From Bacillota bacterium (GTDB lineage Bacteria; Bacteroidota; Bacteroidia; Bacteroidales; Bacteroidaceae), in contig JAMPFD010000002.1 of assembly GCA_023664625.1 (NCBI GenBank), positions 156,441-220,440 on the forward strand: DNA of 64,000 bases, given 5' to 3'. The first letter of the stretch is position 1; each line of letters starts with the position of its first letter. Made by a program: the position numbers and the translations under genes. Shown in pieces: positions 9,887 through 18,569 of the stretch. Below the pieces are notes generated by a model. It did no database searches. It saw only the letters and a program-made list of their open reading frames with translations, and was not told the origin of the DNA.

Positions 9887-9959
9887 CGCGGAGTGGAGCA
9901 GTTGGTAGCTCGCCAGGCTCATAACCTGGAGGTCGTTCGTTCGAGTCGAGCCTCCGCAA
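9887..9959 (+). tRNA. tRNA-Met (CAT), probably initiator tRNA-fMet
   Basis: A complete cloverleaf: acceptor CGCGGAG / CTCCGCA, D-arm with TTGGTAG, anticodon loop CTCATAA (anticodon CAT), and T-loop GTTCGAGTC. The first base pair is the C1-A72 mismatch that marks bacterial initiator tRNAs, and the sequence follows the E. coli fMet pattern closely. The anticodon stem carries AGG/CCT where the textbook initiator has GGG/CCC. The 3' CCA is not fully encoded (AAC follows). Confidence 0.92.
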
Positions 9960-9965
9960 CTAAGG

Positions 9966-9999
9966 AAAGCAAGTCGTAATTGACTTGCTTTTTTGTTTT
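9966..9999 (+). terminator. Intrinsic terminator of the initiator tRNA
   Basis: A perfect 10-bp stem (AAAGCAAGTC / GACTTGCTTT) with a 6-nt loop is followed by a T-run directly after the tRNA. This is a textbook factor-independent terminator. Confidence 0.88.
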
Positions 10000-10573
10000 A
10001 TGTCTATTTGCGGAGATTTGCAGTTAGGCGTCGGTGGTTGTACGGAGATGCAGTTCGTGTAGCATAGGCTTGTGTGTGTCAATGTTGCTTATGTATTATA
10101 TATGAATGTGTGCTTTGCTGTGTTTGTGTATAGGTTTTCTCGGTTGGAAGGGTGAACCTATGTGTGCTTTAAGCCTGATCGTAAAGTGTATATGTGTATA
10201 TTTTAAAAAACAACAGATGACCTCAAAAAATGTAAAAAAGTATCAGCGATACAGAAAAAATCAGTACTTTTGCATTAGTAATCATATTTTATAAAGGTTC
10301 TGTATATATTTATGTTGGCTGTATGTTCTATTTTTGCATTGGCTGCGTCTGTTACAGAGAGGCTTGCTGCTGATGGTGATGGGCTTGCTTTCAATGGGGC
10401 TTGTGCCCTTTTGGCATTATTGAATGTTCGGAGCTGTTATGTTTGCGGTGTAATACCCAAATCAATAAGTCTTTTTTGTAATTATAGAGAATAGGGTTAT
10501 AGAAGTCTTTTTGCAAGTTCGTTGATTTTTGTGTTTGGTTGATATTTATTGAAATTACAAAAAAGTTTAGGAT
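10000..10573. other. 574-nt spacer before the CNNM/CBS gene
   Basis: Apart from a promoter-like element at 10265-10273 I see no supported feature. Two frames of about 60 codons occur here but resemble no family and have no conserved look. The distance from the promoter to the next gene is about 300 nt, which leaves room for a leader or an unrecognised small gene. Confidence 0.4.
10265..10273 (+). promoter_or_regulatory. Candidate -7 element
   Basis: TACTTTTGC matches the Bacteroidetes -7 consensus. There is no good TTTG at the expected -33 distance. It would give a leader of about 290 nt for the CNNM/CBS gene. Confidence 0.45.
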
Positions 10574-11602
10574 ATGATATTAATGTTTGCCTATCTTGTA
10601 GGTGCACTGTTTGTGTCATTTTTGTGCTCGGTTCTTGAGGCTGTGCTTCTTTCCACGCCAATGTCGTTCATAACAATGAAGGAGAATGAGGGAGCTGCCA
10701 ATGCTGCTTTGCTGAAGGAATTCAAAACAAATATAGACAGACCGATAGCAGCTATATTGTCGCTGAATACTATCGCTCATACGATTGGTGCTGCCGGTGT
10801 TGGTGCTGAGGCAGTCAAAGTCTTCGGTGCTGAGAGCTTTGGTATTGTGTCTGTTGTGCTTACGCTGTTGATTTTGGTTTTGTCGGAGATTATTCCGAAG
10901 ACGATAGGCGCATCACATTGGAGGCATCTCGCTTTGCCCTCCACAGTGGTCATCAGGTTTATGGTAATCATCACTTATCCTTTAGTGCGGCTGTCGGAAT
11001 ATATAACAAAAGTGTTCTCTTCGAAAGAGTCACGTCTTTCTGTAAGTCGCGAAGAGGTTTCGGCAATGGTTGCGGTAGCTTTTGAGGAAGGAGTCCTGAG
11101 GTCTCAGGAAAGCAAGATTATCCAAAATGCTTTCAAGCTGACAAGTGTGTCGGCAGTTGATATAATGACGCCTAACCTTGTTGTTGTATCTGTTCCGGAC
11201 AGTATGACTGTCAAGGAGTTCTTTTCAAGTGTGGAGCTGACGTACTCCCGTATTCCTGTGTATCATGACAACAAAGACTATATAATAGGATATGTGTTGA
11301 AAATGACCATACTTGAGTTGCTTGCAAAGGATTGCTTTGATACCCGTATGTCGGAAATTATGCGCCCAATATTAAGCTTTGACGAGAAGAAGAAAGTCTT
11401 TGGGATATGGAGGAAGATGCTTGAGGTTAAGGAGCATATCTCTGTAATCTGTGACAGGTATGGTTGTTTGCGTGGCATAGTCACTATGGAGGATGTCATT
11501 GAGACCATGCTTGGGGAAGAAATTGTAGACGAAGTTGACGTCAATGTTGACTTGCAGAAAGTGGCAATGGATAAGTTCTATGCCATGAAAAGCAAATGCT
11601 GA
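10574..11602 (+). CDS. CNNM-type membrane protein with CBS pair (hemolysin/CorC-like)
   Basis: A 342-residue protein. Residues 1 to about 150 form a DUF21/CNNM transmembrane domain (hydrophobic segments at the start and around LTLLILVLSEIIPKTIGAS, the latter carrying the conserved SEIIPK). Residues about 190-310 form two CBS motifs (SRIPVYHDNKDYIIGYV and GCLRGIVTMEDVIETMLGEE). The C-terminal CorC_HlyC domain of longer relatives is absent. In the family these proteins transport or regulate Mg2+/Co2+; the old name 'hemolysin' is not functional evidence. It appears monocistronic, with tRNA genes on either side. Confidence 0.85.
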   Translation: MILMFAYLVGALFVSFLCSVLEAVLLSTPMSFITMKENEGAANAALLKEFKTNIDRPIAAILSLNTIAHTIGAAGVGAEAVKVFGAESFGIVSVVLTLLILVLSEIIPKTIGASHWRHLALPSTVVIRFMVIITYPLVRLSEYITKVFSSKESRLSVSREEVSAMVAVAFEEGVLRSQESKIIQNAFKLTSVSAVDIMTPNLVVVSVPDSMTVKEFFSSVELTYSRIPVYHDNKDYIIGYVLKMTILELLAKDCFDTRMSEIMRPILSFDEKKKVFGIWRKMLEVKEHISVICDRYGCLRGIVTMEDVIETMLGEEIVDEVDVNVDLQKVAMDKFYAMKSKC

Positions 11603-11764
11603 CCACACGTCGTTGTTGAGAAATACATGCGCTATGTTGTAGGTGGACACAATATAGCGCATGTATTTTGTTTGTGGTGTTGCCGGCTCATGTCTGTGTT
11701 GTGTTCTCTGTGGCCATGGTGCATTGATTACTTTGGGGATGTATTAGGACGGTAATGTATATGA

Positions 11765-11798
11765 AAAAAGCCGAGATTCATAAGAATCTTGGCTTTTT
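11765..11798. terminator. Bidirectional terminator between the CNNM gene and tRNA-Gln
   Basis: A 15-bp stem (AAAAAGCCGAGATTC with its complement, one G-T pair) has a 4-nt loop and A/T tracts on both sides. It lies directly downstream of the minus-strand tRNA-Gln and also faces the plus-strand gene. Confidence 0.8.
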
Positions 11799-11801
11799 CT
11801 G

Positions 11802-11872
11802 TTGGGGTATCCGGACTCGAACCAGAAAAGGCAGGACCAGAATCTGCAGTGTTACCATTACACCATACCCCA
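11802..11872 (-). tRNA. tRNA-Gln (CTG)
   Basis: On the minus strand: acceptor TGGGGTA / TACCCCA, D-arm GTGTAATGGTAACAC, anticodon loop TTCTGGT (anticodon CTG), and T-arm with GGTTCGAGTCC. The overall pattern follows bacterial tRNA-Gln, including the weak U1-A72 pair. The last anticodon-stem pair is an A-C mismatch. CCA is not encoded. Confidence 0.9.
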
Positions 11873-12058
11873 ATTTCTTAGGCTTCAACCTTGAGGTCTG
11901 CAAGTGATTTCTCAATTGCGAGTGCAAAGGTACGGAGTTTTTTTTAAACCTCCAAACTTTTTCGGGATTTTTTTTCAAAAACGTTTATTTTTCCATATTT
12001 ATTACATAAAAAAACACAAAAAAAAGGATAGCCCAGTGCTTATTCCATATAAATAGTG

Positions 12059-12067
12059 TACCTTTGC
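12059..12067 (+). promoter_or_regulatory. -7 promoter element upstream of rsfS
   Basis: TACCTTTGC lies about 49 nt before the rsfS start and matches the Bacteroidetes -7 consensus. No clear TTTG lies 20 nt upstream. It could drive rsfS-ftsH-cdsA. Confidence 0.55.
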
Positions 12068-12115
12068 ATGCAAAGAAAATACGTATATAGGTAAGATAAA
12101 AAGGAAATTAAAATT

Positions 12116-12478
12116 ATGACAGAAGAAGTAAAGAAACTTGTTGATAAGGCCGTGGAGGCAATACAGGATAAAAAAGGCCGTGGGATTACAGTCATAGACC
12201 TTTCAGGCATTGATGGCTGTATAACAAAGGCTTTTATAATATGTGACGGAGGTTCACCGTCTCAGGTGGAGGCCATTGCCGACAATGTTGAAGAGAAGCT
12301 TCGCATAGATCTGACAGAGAAGCCTGTAAAGACGGCAGGGCTTGAGAATTGTGTATGGGTGGCGATGGATTATGTGGATATCATGGTTCATATATTTGTC
12401 CCTGAGACACGCGAACATTACGATCTTGAGCATCTGTGGTCAGACGCGCCGTCTGAAATCATACCTGACTTGGACTGA
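12116..12478 (+). CDS. rsfS: Ribosomal silencing factor RsfS
   Basis: A 120-residue RsfS/YbeB/Iojap-family protein of normal length. It contains the core segments ITVIDLSGI, AFIICDGGSPSQVEAIADNV, CVWVAMDYVDIMVHIFVPETREHYDLEHLW and ends in an acidic tail. In the family it binds ribosomal protein uL14 on the 50S subunit and blocks subunit joining when translation must be slowed. It is followed 118 nt later by ftsH on the same strand, a gene order common in Bacteroidetes. Confidence 0.93.
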   Translation: MTEEVKKLVDKAVEAIQDKKGRGITVIDLSGIDGCITKAFIICDGGSPSQVEAIADNVEEKLRIDLTEKPVKTAGLENCVWVAMDYVDIMVHIFVPETREHYDLEHLWSDAPSEIIPDLD

Positions 12479-12596
12479 TTCACGTACATGAAAAACTCCA
12501 TACGGCAGACTTTCCTGAGGTTGCGACTGGGAAAGACAGCATGAAGAGTTCAATGTTATTTTAGGAATATATTTATATATAGTATAGAATTCGAAT

Positions 12597-14648
12597 ATGG
12601 CAAAATCACCAGTAGGTGGCTTCGGACCGGAAAATATGCCCAAAGGACCGAAAATGCCGCGGTTTAATCTTAACTGGCTGTATGCGGTAATTATCGTCAT
12701 ACTTGCCTATTTCTTTTTCACCGGTGGTGGAAATATGGGGGCGCAGTCTTCCACAGAGGCGACATACAGTGACTTTAAGCAGTTTGTAGCCCATGGATAT
12801 GCGTCAAAGATTGTTGTAAACAAGAGTGAGTCTTCTCTTAAAATGTATGTCAAACCTGAACATGTCCGTCAGGTTTTTCATGCAAGTGCCAAGAAAGTCG
12901 GTGTCAATCCTTATGTCAACGTGAACTTCGGCTCTGTCGACCAAGTGGAGAAATTCCTTGACGCTCAGCAGACACAGAAGCATTTCAACGGGAAACTCGA
13001 GTATGAAGTCAGCCGTAGCGGCATTTGGGAAATACTTATTTCCTTAGGTCCGACGATATTCTTTATCGCAGTATGGATTTTCATCATCCGTCGTATGAGC
13101 GGCGGTTTTGGCGGTGGCAGCTCTGCCGGTGGCAGCAGTATCTTCAATGTCGGAAAGAGCAAGGCTCAGGAGTACGGCAAGGATAATCCTCATGACATCA
13201 CGTTCAAGGACGTTGCCGGTCAGGAAGGTGCCAAGCAGGAAGTTCAGGAAATTGTGGAATTCCTGAAGAATCCGAAGAAATATACAGACCTTGGCGGTAA
13301 GATTCCTAAGGGTGCGTTGCTGGTAGGTCCTCCCGGAACAGGCAAGACCCTTCTTGCCAAGGCTGTTGCCGGAGAGGCAGGAGTACCGTTCTTCTCCATG
13401 TCCGGCTCTGACTTCGTGGAGATGTTCGTCGGTGTTGGCGCATCACGTGTCCGTGATTTGTTCAACAAGGCAAAGGCAAAGGCACCGAGCATCATATTCA
13501 TTGACGAGATTGACGCTGTCGGCCGTGCGCGTTCAAATAATCCGGGAATGGGAGGAAATGACGAGCGTGAGAACACTCTTAATGCTCTTCTCACGGAGAT
13601 GGACGGTTTCGGAACGAACTCAGGAGTGATAATTCTTGCAGCGACCAACCGTGTTGACATGCTTGACAAGGCACTTCTCCGTGCCGGACGTTTTGACCGT
13701 GAGATTCATGTCGAGCTTCCTGACCTAAATGAGCGCAAGGCAATCTTCAAGGTTCATTTACGTCCTGTAAAGGTAGACAAGGATCTTGATATAGAGCTTC
13801 TTGCACGTCAGACTCCAGGATTCTCTGGTGCAGACATCGCCAATGTATGTAACGAGGCCGCACTTATAGCTGCCCGTGCTGACAAGACTGCCGTATCGCA
13901 GCAGGATTTCCTTTCTGCCGTTGACCGTATCATAGGAGGTCTGGAAAAGAAGACCAAGGTCATGACTGCCGAAGAGAAAAAAGCGATAGCGTTCCATGAA
14001 GCAGGTCACGCTACGGTAAGCTGGTTCTGCCAGTATGCCAATCCGTTGGTAAAAGTAACCATCGTACCTCGTGGCAGGGCTCTCGGTGCAGCATGGTATC
14101 TTCCTGAAGAGCGTCAGATAACCACAAAGGAAGCCATGCTTGACGAGATTTGTGCGCTTCTTGGCGGCCGTGCGGCAGAAGATGTGTTCCTCGGCAGAAT
14201 CTCCACCGGCGCGCTGAACGACCTTGAACGCTCTACAAAGGCAGCATACTCAATGGTAGCCTATGCAGGCATGAGTGACGCACTGCCGAACTTGTGCTAT
14301 TACAATCAGGATCAGTATTCTTTTACAAAGCCATATTCAGACACGACGGCCAGACTGATAGACCAGGAGGTGCAGAAGATGATCAATGAGCAGTATGTAC
14401 GTGCAAAGAAATTGCTGGAGAAATACAGTGAAGGTCATAATGCACTGGCTCAGCTCCTGATTGACAAGGAGGTCATCTTCGCTGAAGACGTGGAGCGCAT
14501 CTTCGGCAAGCGTCAGTGGGCTTCACGCTCAGAGGAGATTCTTTCCTCTGAAACCGATGAGCCTGTGACTGACACTTCCTCCACCATAGTGGAAGCAAAA
14601 CCTCAGGATGGTGACATGACTGCCGACAATACACATAAGGACGCGTGA
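12597..14648 (+). CDS. ftsH: ATP-dependent zinc metalloprotease FtsH
   Basis: A 683-residue membrane-anchored AAA+ protease. A transmembrane helix lies near residues 24-40 and a second near 145-165, bracketing the periplasmic domain. Walker A GPPGTGKT is at residues 244-251, followed by the [11 protein letters not shown]alker B and the second region of homology. The HEAGH zinc site is at residues 467-471. It degrades misassembled membrane proteins and selected cytosolic regulators. The C-terminus has a Ser/Thr/Glu-rich extension. It lies between rsfS and cdsA in one apparent operon; the gap to cdsA is 22 nt. Confidence 0.97.
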   Translation: MAKSPVGGFGPENMPKGPKMPRFNLNWLYAVIIVILAYFFFTGGGNMGAQSSTEATYSDFKQFVAHGYASKIVVNKSESSLKMYVKPEHVRQVFHASAKKVGVNPYVNVNFGSVDQVEKFLDAQQTQKHFNGKLEYEVSRSGIWEILISLGPTIFFIAVWIFIIRRMSGGFGGGSSAGGSSIFNVGKSKAQEYGKDNPHDITFKDVAGQEGAKQEVQEIVEFLKNPKKYTDLGGKIPKGALLVGPPGTGKTLLAKAVAGEAGVPFFSMSGSDFVEMFVGVGASRVRDLFNKAKAKAPSIIFIDEIDAVGRARSNNPGMGGNDERENTLNALLTEMDGFGTNSGVIILAATNRVDMLDKALLRAGRFDREIHVELPDLNERKAIFKVHLRPVKVDKDLDIELLARQTPGFSGADIANVCNEAALIAARADKTAVSQQDFLSAVDRIIGGLEKKTKVMTAEEKKAIAFHEAGHATVSWFCQYANPLVKVTIVPRGRALGAAWYLPEERQITTKEAMLDEICALLGGRAAEDVFLGRISTGALNDLERSTKAAYSMVAYAGMSDALPNLCYYNQDQYSFTKPYSDTTARLIDQEVQKMINEQYVRAKKLLEKYSEGHNALAQLLIDKEVIFAEDVERIFGKRQWASRSEEILSSETDEPVTDTSSTIVEAKPQDGDMTADNTHKDA

Positions 14649-14670
14649 TGCGTGTAAAAATCTAAATACT

Positions 14671-15552
14671 ATGACCGGAAAACAAAAGAATCTGATAGTG
14701 AGGGCCATCACGGGTGTGTTATTTGTAGCCGCCCTGGTCACTTGCTTCCTGAAACCTATATCAATGGTGTTCCTGTTCACTCTGATAACAGGAATGTCAA
14801 TATGGGAATATACAGGACTTGTCAACGAGAATGTGAAGGATGTCTCCGTCAACCGTTTCATCTCCACAGCGGCCGGAGCATTCCTGTTCCTCGGAACTTC
14901 CGCTTTCGTCAGCGGAATGTCTACGGCAGAGGTTTTCATACCTTATCTGCTGACAATTATCTATCTTTTCGTCAGCGAGCTGTACACGGGAAATCCGAAT
15001 GCACTCGCCGACTGGGCGTACACAATGATGGGGCAGCTGTACATCGCGGTGCCGTTCTCCACGATTAATGTCCTTGCGTTCCAGAATGTCAACGGATATG
15101 TTGAGTATCAGTATCTTCTGCCTTTGAGCGTGTTCGTATTCCTATGGACAAACGATACAGGTGCCTATTGTTCCGGTTCACTGTTCGGAAAGCACAAGCT
15201 GTTCCCGCGCATCTCTCCGGCAAAATCATGGGAAGGCAGCATAGGCGGCGGAATATTCGTGGTCGTGGTAGCAGCACTCATAGGATATTTCTCGTATGTC
15301 TCCGCTGCGTTCACAGACCCTATGCCATTGACATCATATATAGCAAAATGGATAGGACTTGGAATCGTCGTTGCCGTTTTCGGCACATGGGGCGACTTGG
15401 TCGAGTCACTTATCAAGCGCACCATCGGAATTAAGGACTCCGGCAATATACTTCCCGGACACGGAGGTATGCTTGACCGCTTTGATTCATCACTGATGGC
15501 AATTCCTGCCAGTGTGATATATCTTTATGCTTTGCAGTATATCATGCATTAA
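14671..15552 (+). CDS. cdsA: Phosphatidate cytidylyltransferase
   Basis: A 293-residue integral membrane enzyme that makes CDP-diacylglycerol from phosphatidate and CTP for phospholipid synthesis. Several hydrophobic helices run from residue 8 on. The family signature in the C-terminal half is clear: SPAKSWEGSIGG, then GDLVESLIKRTIGIKDSGNI and LPGHGGMLDRFDS. It follows ftsH by 22 nt. A hairpin lies just after its stop, so it probably ends the rsfS-ftsH-cdsA unit. Confidence 0.95.
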   Translation: MTGKQKNLIVRAITGVLFVAALVTCFLKPISMVFLFTLITGMSIWEYTGLVNENVKDVSVNRFISTAAGAFLFLGTSAFVSGMSTAEVFIPYLLTIIYLFVSELYTGNPNALADWAYTMMGQLYIAVPFSTINVLAFQNVNGYVEYQYLLPLSVFVFLWTNDTGAYCSGSLFGKHKLFPRISPAKSWEGSIGGGIFVVVVAALIGYFSYVSAAFTDPMPLTSYIAKWIGLGIVVAVFGTWGDLVESLIKRTIGIKDSGNILPGHGGMLDRFDSSLMAIPASVIYLYALQYIMH

Positions 15553-15559
15553 AAAACTC

Positions 15560-15609
15560 TCGGGTGTGTTTCGGGAATAATGACAGTCAGCTTTCCTGAA
15601 CACACCCGA
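15560..15609 (+). terminator. Hairpin after cdsA
   Basis: An 11-bp inverted repeat (TCGGGTGTGTT / AACACACCCGA) with a 28-nt loop begins 8 nt after the cdsA stop. The T-run behind it is weak, so termination is likely but not certain. Confidence 0.5.
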
Positions 15610-15768
15610 ACTGTTTCCTGACGGGATGTGCAGGTTTCATGCATGGCTTCCGTTTTTCCATGGAATGACCTTCTTGAATAAGCAAATCCATTCTGAGACC
15701 ACAGAGTCAGAACGTGTCGGTCTCCTTGGCATATGAATTATCCATTTGATGATATAACAATAATAAAT

Positions 15769-17097
15769 ATGTACACAGAAAAACTATTGGCGTTTCTTGA
15801 CGCCTCCCCGGTGAATTTCCTTGCAGTGAAGAATGTATGTGACACGCTGGACAGAAGCGGTTACACACGAGTGGATGCAAAGAACAGCATGCCGGCGGTG
15901 AAACCAGGCGACAAACTGTATATAACAAAGAATGATTCCGCTGTCTTTGCCTTCCATATAGGCAGCCGATTGCTCGGAGATGGCGGATTCAGGATGATAT
16001 GTGCGCATAGTGACTCTCCTACATTCCGTATCAAGCCAAATGCAGAGATACGGTGCGAGGGAGGAATGATCAAGCTGAACACCGAACTTTATGGCGGTGC
16101 TATAATGTCTACATGGTTTGACAGACCACTGTCTCTTGCCGGACGTGTCATACTCCGTTCCGATAACGCTCTGCTCCCGGAGACGCGCCTCCTGCACATC
16201 AAGCGTCCTCTCCTGCAGATATCCAATCTTGCAATCCATTTCAACCGTCAGGTCAATGACGGAGTGAGGCTGTCAAAGCAGAAAGATATGCTCCCGCTGA
16301 TGGGAATTCTTAATGACGGGCTTGAGCGTGACGGCATGCTCATGACGGCAGTTCTTGATGAACTGAATGCTACATTGCCGGACGGTGCTCCGCGAGTGGA
16401 GGCGAAGGATATTCTGGATTTTGACCTCTATCTTTACGATACCACTCCGGCATGTCTTTTCGGTATGCACAATGAGTTTATCTCTGCCGGCCGTCTTGAC
16501 GACCTCTCCATGGTTCATGCCGGTATGGAAGCCATGGTAAGTTCCTGCAGTGCTGTGCCGGAGGTGACAAAAGTATTTGCTGTTTTTGACAACGAGGAGA
16601 CCGGCTCGCAGACAAAGCAAGGTGCAGGGAGCCCGTTCCTGATGTCCCTGCTGGAACGTCTTGTTCTTGCACAGGGCGGAACGTCAGAGGACCTGTACCG
16701 TGCCGTTGAGAATGCTTTTATGATCAGTGCCGACAATGCTCATGCATGGCATCCGAATTATTCTGAGAAATACGATCCTGCAAATCATCCGACACTCGGC
16801 GGCGGTCCTGTCATAAAGTTCAATGCTTCGCAGAAATATGCCAGTGATGCCGTATCGTCAGCCGTTTTCCAGCAGATATGTGAGCGTGCCGGCGTGCCTT
16901 GCCAGAGATTTGTCAACCATAGTGATGTTGCCGGAGGCTCAACATTGGGAAACATTCTTGCCTCCTCCATACCTCTCCGTGGTGTGGATATGGGTAATCC
17001 CGTGCTTGCCATGCACAGTGTCCGCGAGACAGCCTCTGCGGCAGACCATGAGTATTGTACAGCGGCGTTTGCAGAGTTCTATAACGGAAAACTGTAA
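15769..17097 (+). CDS. apeB: M18-family aminopeptidase
   Basis: A 442-residue dinuclear zinc aminopeptidase counted from MYTEKLLAFL. Metal and catalytic motifs of M18 are visible: MICAHSDSPTFRIKP, DNEETGSQTKQGAGS, SADNAHAWHPNY, and near the end FVNHSDVAGGSTLGNI. It releases N-terminal, often acidic, residues from peptides in the cytoplasm. A slightly longer frame starts at 15733, but homologues of this family begin at the internal Met, and an AT-rich stretch precedes it. It stands apart from cdsA by about 215 nt and appears monocistronic. Confidence 0.9.
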   Translation: MYTEKLLAFLDASPVNFLAVKNVCDTLDRSGYTRVDAKNSMPAVKPGDKLYITKNDSAVFAFHIGSRLLGDGGFRMICAHSDSPTFRIKPNAEIRCEGGMIKLNTELYGGAIMSTWFDRPLSLAGRVILRSDNALLPETRLLHIKRPLLQISNLAIHFNRQVNDGVRLSKQKDMLPLMGILNDGLERDGMLMTAVLDELNATLPDGAPRVEAKDILDFDLYLYDTTPACLFGMHNEFISAGRLDDLSMVHAGMEAMVSSCSAVPEVTKVFAVFDNEETGSQTKQGAGSPFLMSLLERLVLAQGGTSEDLYRAVENAFMISADNAHAWHPNYSEKYDPANHPTLGGGPVIKFNASQKYASDAVSSAVFQQICERAGVPCQRFVNHSDVAGGSTLGNILASSIPLRGVDMGNPVLAMHSVRETASAADHEYCTAAFAEFYNGKL

Positions 17098-17220
17098 TCT
17101 TCCTGCATGAGGCATTCCTTGTGGGAACGAAAAGACGAACCCTTTCTGACTGAAAAATATTTTTTCAAGAAAATGCTGATTATCAGTGCTTTCCCGAGAA
17201 TTGAAAAGGAAATGTGCAAA

Positions 17221-17297
17221 GTGTTACCTTTTGTATGGTAAAAGGTGACACTTTATATGGTGAACGGTGACCTTTTACAATGTGAAAGGTCACCGTT
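17221..17297. repeat. AAAGGTNACC-type palindromic repeat, copy 2
   Basis: Two hairpins stand side by side: 17221-17251 (GTGTTACCTTTT ... AAAAGGTGACAC, one mismatch) and 17263-17297 (AACGGTGACCTTT ... AAAGGTCACCGTT, perfect). It is the same family as at 7341, 31689 and 57589. It sits downstream of the aminopeptidase gene and may end its transcript as well. Confidence 0.65.
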
Positions 17298-17329
17298 TGT
17301 GTTATAGTCTGTATTTAACTTTGGGATTA

Positions 17330-17507
17330 TAAGTAACTATTGATAATTATTTTTTAATATAATGTTTTCTCACTAAGACTTGTTCTTTTTTGTCAGTTAG
17401 TGCTTGTCACTCAGTCACAATGCCCGCATTTCTCTTTCGGTTCCGTACACTAACCGCCTAAAAAATAACTGCGTTTTTAGTATAAACTAATTTCCAACAG
17501 TTACTTA
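17330..17507. mobile_element. MITE-like element, copy 1 (178 bp)
   Basis: The termini TAAGTAACTATTGATAATTA and, inverted, TAAGTAACTGTTGGAAATTA match over most of 20 bp. The interior carries GTGCTTGTCACTCAGTCACA and a segment ending ACCGCCTAAAAAATAACTGC that recur in the copy at 46334. No coding frame is inside. TA at each outer edge is compatible with a TA target duplication. It lies between convergent genes. Confidence 0.7.
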
Positions 17508-17514
17508 TAACGAT

Positions 17515-17551
17515 ACAGGGTTGGATTTCATAGAACGAAATCCAACCCTGT
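17515..17551. terminator. Hairpin between convergent genes
   Basis: A perfect 15-bp stem (ACAGGGTTGGATTTC and complement) with a 7-nt loop lies about 50 nt beyond the stop of the minus-strand acidic protein gene and directly beside the MITE-like element. A short T-rich stretch lies on its right side. Confidence 0.6.
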
Positions 17552-17598
17552 GTTTATTTGTCCGCCTTTTTATAATTGACAGGCTGATGCTCCGGTAC

Positions 17599-18405
17599 TT
17601 AATATTCGTCTTCGTCAAGGTCATCGACAGTTATGTCGAGATCCTCCGGCTTTTCTTCGATAGTCGTGCGGTAGCTTTCTGCAGTCAGAGCGTCTTCGTC
17701 AAGATCGTCGTCCTCATCCGGCATATTGTATGTATCCTCCGGCAAATCGCTGTCTTCATTGTCGCCGTCCTCGTCTCCTAAACGTGAGCCTGTATCTTCA
17801 CCAAGGAGAATGGAGTGCCTCTCAACCTTAGGCTTGGCTTTGGCAAAGATTGCCTCTACCCATGTTCCTTTCTCGATCTCGAGAGTCTCAAATCCGTCAT
17901 TGACTTTCATCTCGTACATGCCGCCCTTCTTCTTCAGGCGGTCCTTTGGCAGGGTCGTGGTGCTGATGTCGAAGCCGTGTTCGATGATGTCACGTATGCC
18001 CTGTGAGAGAGAGTCCCAGCCGCCGCCGAAGTTACGTTCCAGCACTTCGATAAGTTTTGCTGCGGAGATATGTGTGATATTCTCATAGGAGAGGTCGGTT
18101 ACACGGTTGATGGCACGCTTCTTTATTCCCCATTTCTTTGTGCCCTCTCCGTAAGGCAATGCTGCGACAGTCATGCCGCGTGCCTCGTATTTCTTAATAA
18201 CCTCCGGCTTGTCGACCTTGAGTTCCTCAAGTTCAAACGCACCACGGAGTATGTCCATATAATGGCGTCCGCTTTCCCGGATATCTTCCTCTTTCTCTGC
18301 TGCTTGCCATAGGCGCACGACATCGTTCTCCTGCAAGTCCCAGGCATTGCCCTTTGTCACGTTTGCAAGTGAGGATATTCCTTCCTGATTATTGTTCATC
18401 GTCAT
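17599..18405 (-). CDS. Unknown protein with long acidic C-terminal tail
   Basis: A 268-residue protein I do not recognise. Residues 1 to about 195 are a mixed charged, soluble-looking region with basic patches (KKWGIKKRAINR, KDRLKKKGGMYEMK). Residues about 205-268 are a low-complexity tail dominated by Asp and Glu that ends DDLDEDEY. There is no signal peptide or membrane segment. An acidic tail on a partly basic globular part resembles nucleic-acid mimic or RNA-polymerase-delta-like design, but that is only a formal similarity. It is transcribed divergently from rarA with its own promoter. It is likely real, given sustained coding character and the promoter. Confidence 0.75.
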   Translation of the reverse strand: MTMNNNQEGISSLANVTKGNAWDLQENDVVRLWQAAEKEEDIRESGRHYMDILRGAFELEELKVDKPEVIKKYEARGMTVAALPYGEGTKKWGIKKRAINRVTDLSYENITHISAAKLIEVLERNFGGGWDSLSQGIRDIIEHGFDISTTTLPKDRLKKKGGMYEMKVNDGFETLEIEKGTWVEAIFAKAKPKVERHSILLGEDTGSRLGDEDGDNEDSDLPEDTYNMPDEDDDLDEDALTAESYRTTIEEKPEDLDITVDDLDEDEY

Positions 18406-18436
18406 ATATGTTTTTGTGTGTTGTTAAAATTCGGGT

Positions 18437-18445
18437 GCAAAGGTA
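18437..18445 (-). promoter_or_regulatory. -7 promoter element of the acidic-tail protein gene
   Basis: On the minus strand TACCTTTGC lies 31 nt upstream of the start codon at 18405, with a near-match to TTTG about 20 nt further upstream. It matches the Bacteroidetes consensus. Confidence 0.6.
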
Positions 18446-18508
18446 AGACTTTAATAATGTATTTGCAAGATTTTAGATTATATTTTTTGTTAATTCGTGT
18501 TTATTTCT

Positions 18509-18517
18509 TAATTTTGC
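18509..18517 (+). promoter_or_regulatory. -7 promoter element of rarA
   Basis: TAATTTTGC lies about 52 nt before the rarA ATG and fits the Bacteroidetes -7 consensus. It is divergent from the element at 18437. Confidence 0.55.
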
Positions 18518-18569
18518 AAAAGGAAATTATTCATTACAATACAGAACAGAAAAACTAACTTTCAGAATA

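Noticed and set aside
10106..10494. Two frames of about 60 codons after the initiator tRNA
   Set aside because: Composition looks like spacer, no recognisable motif; the nearby promoter element more simply serves the CNNM/CBS gene.
17221..17297. CRISPR-like array
   Set aside because: The repeated AAAGGTNACC blocks are inverted and too short and irregular for a CRISPR; no cas genes are present anywhere in the window.
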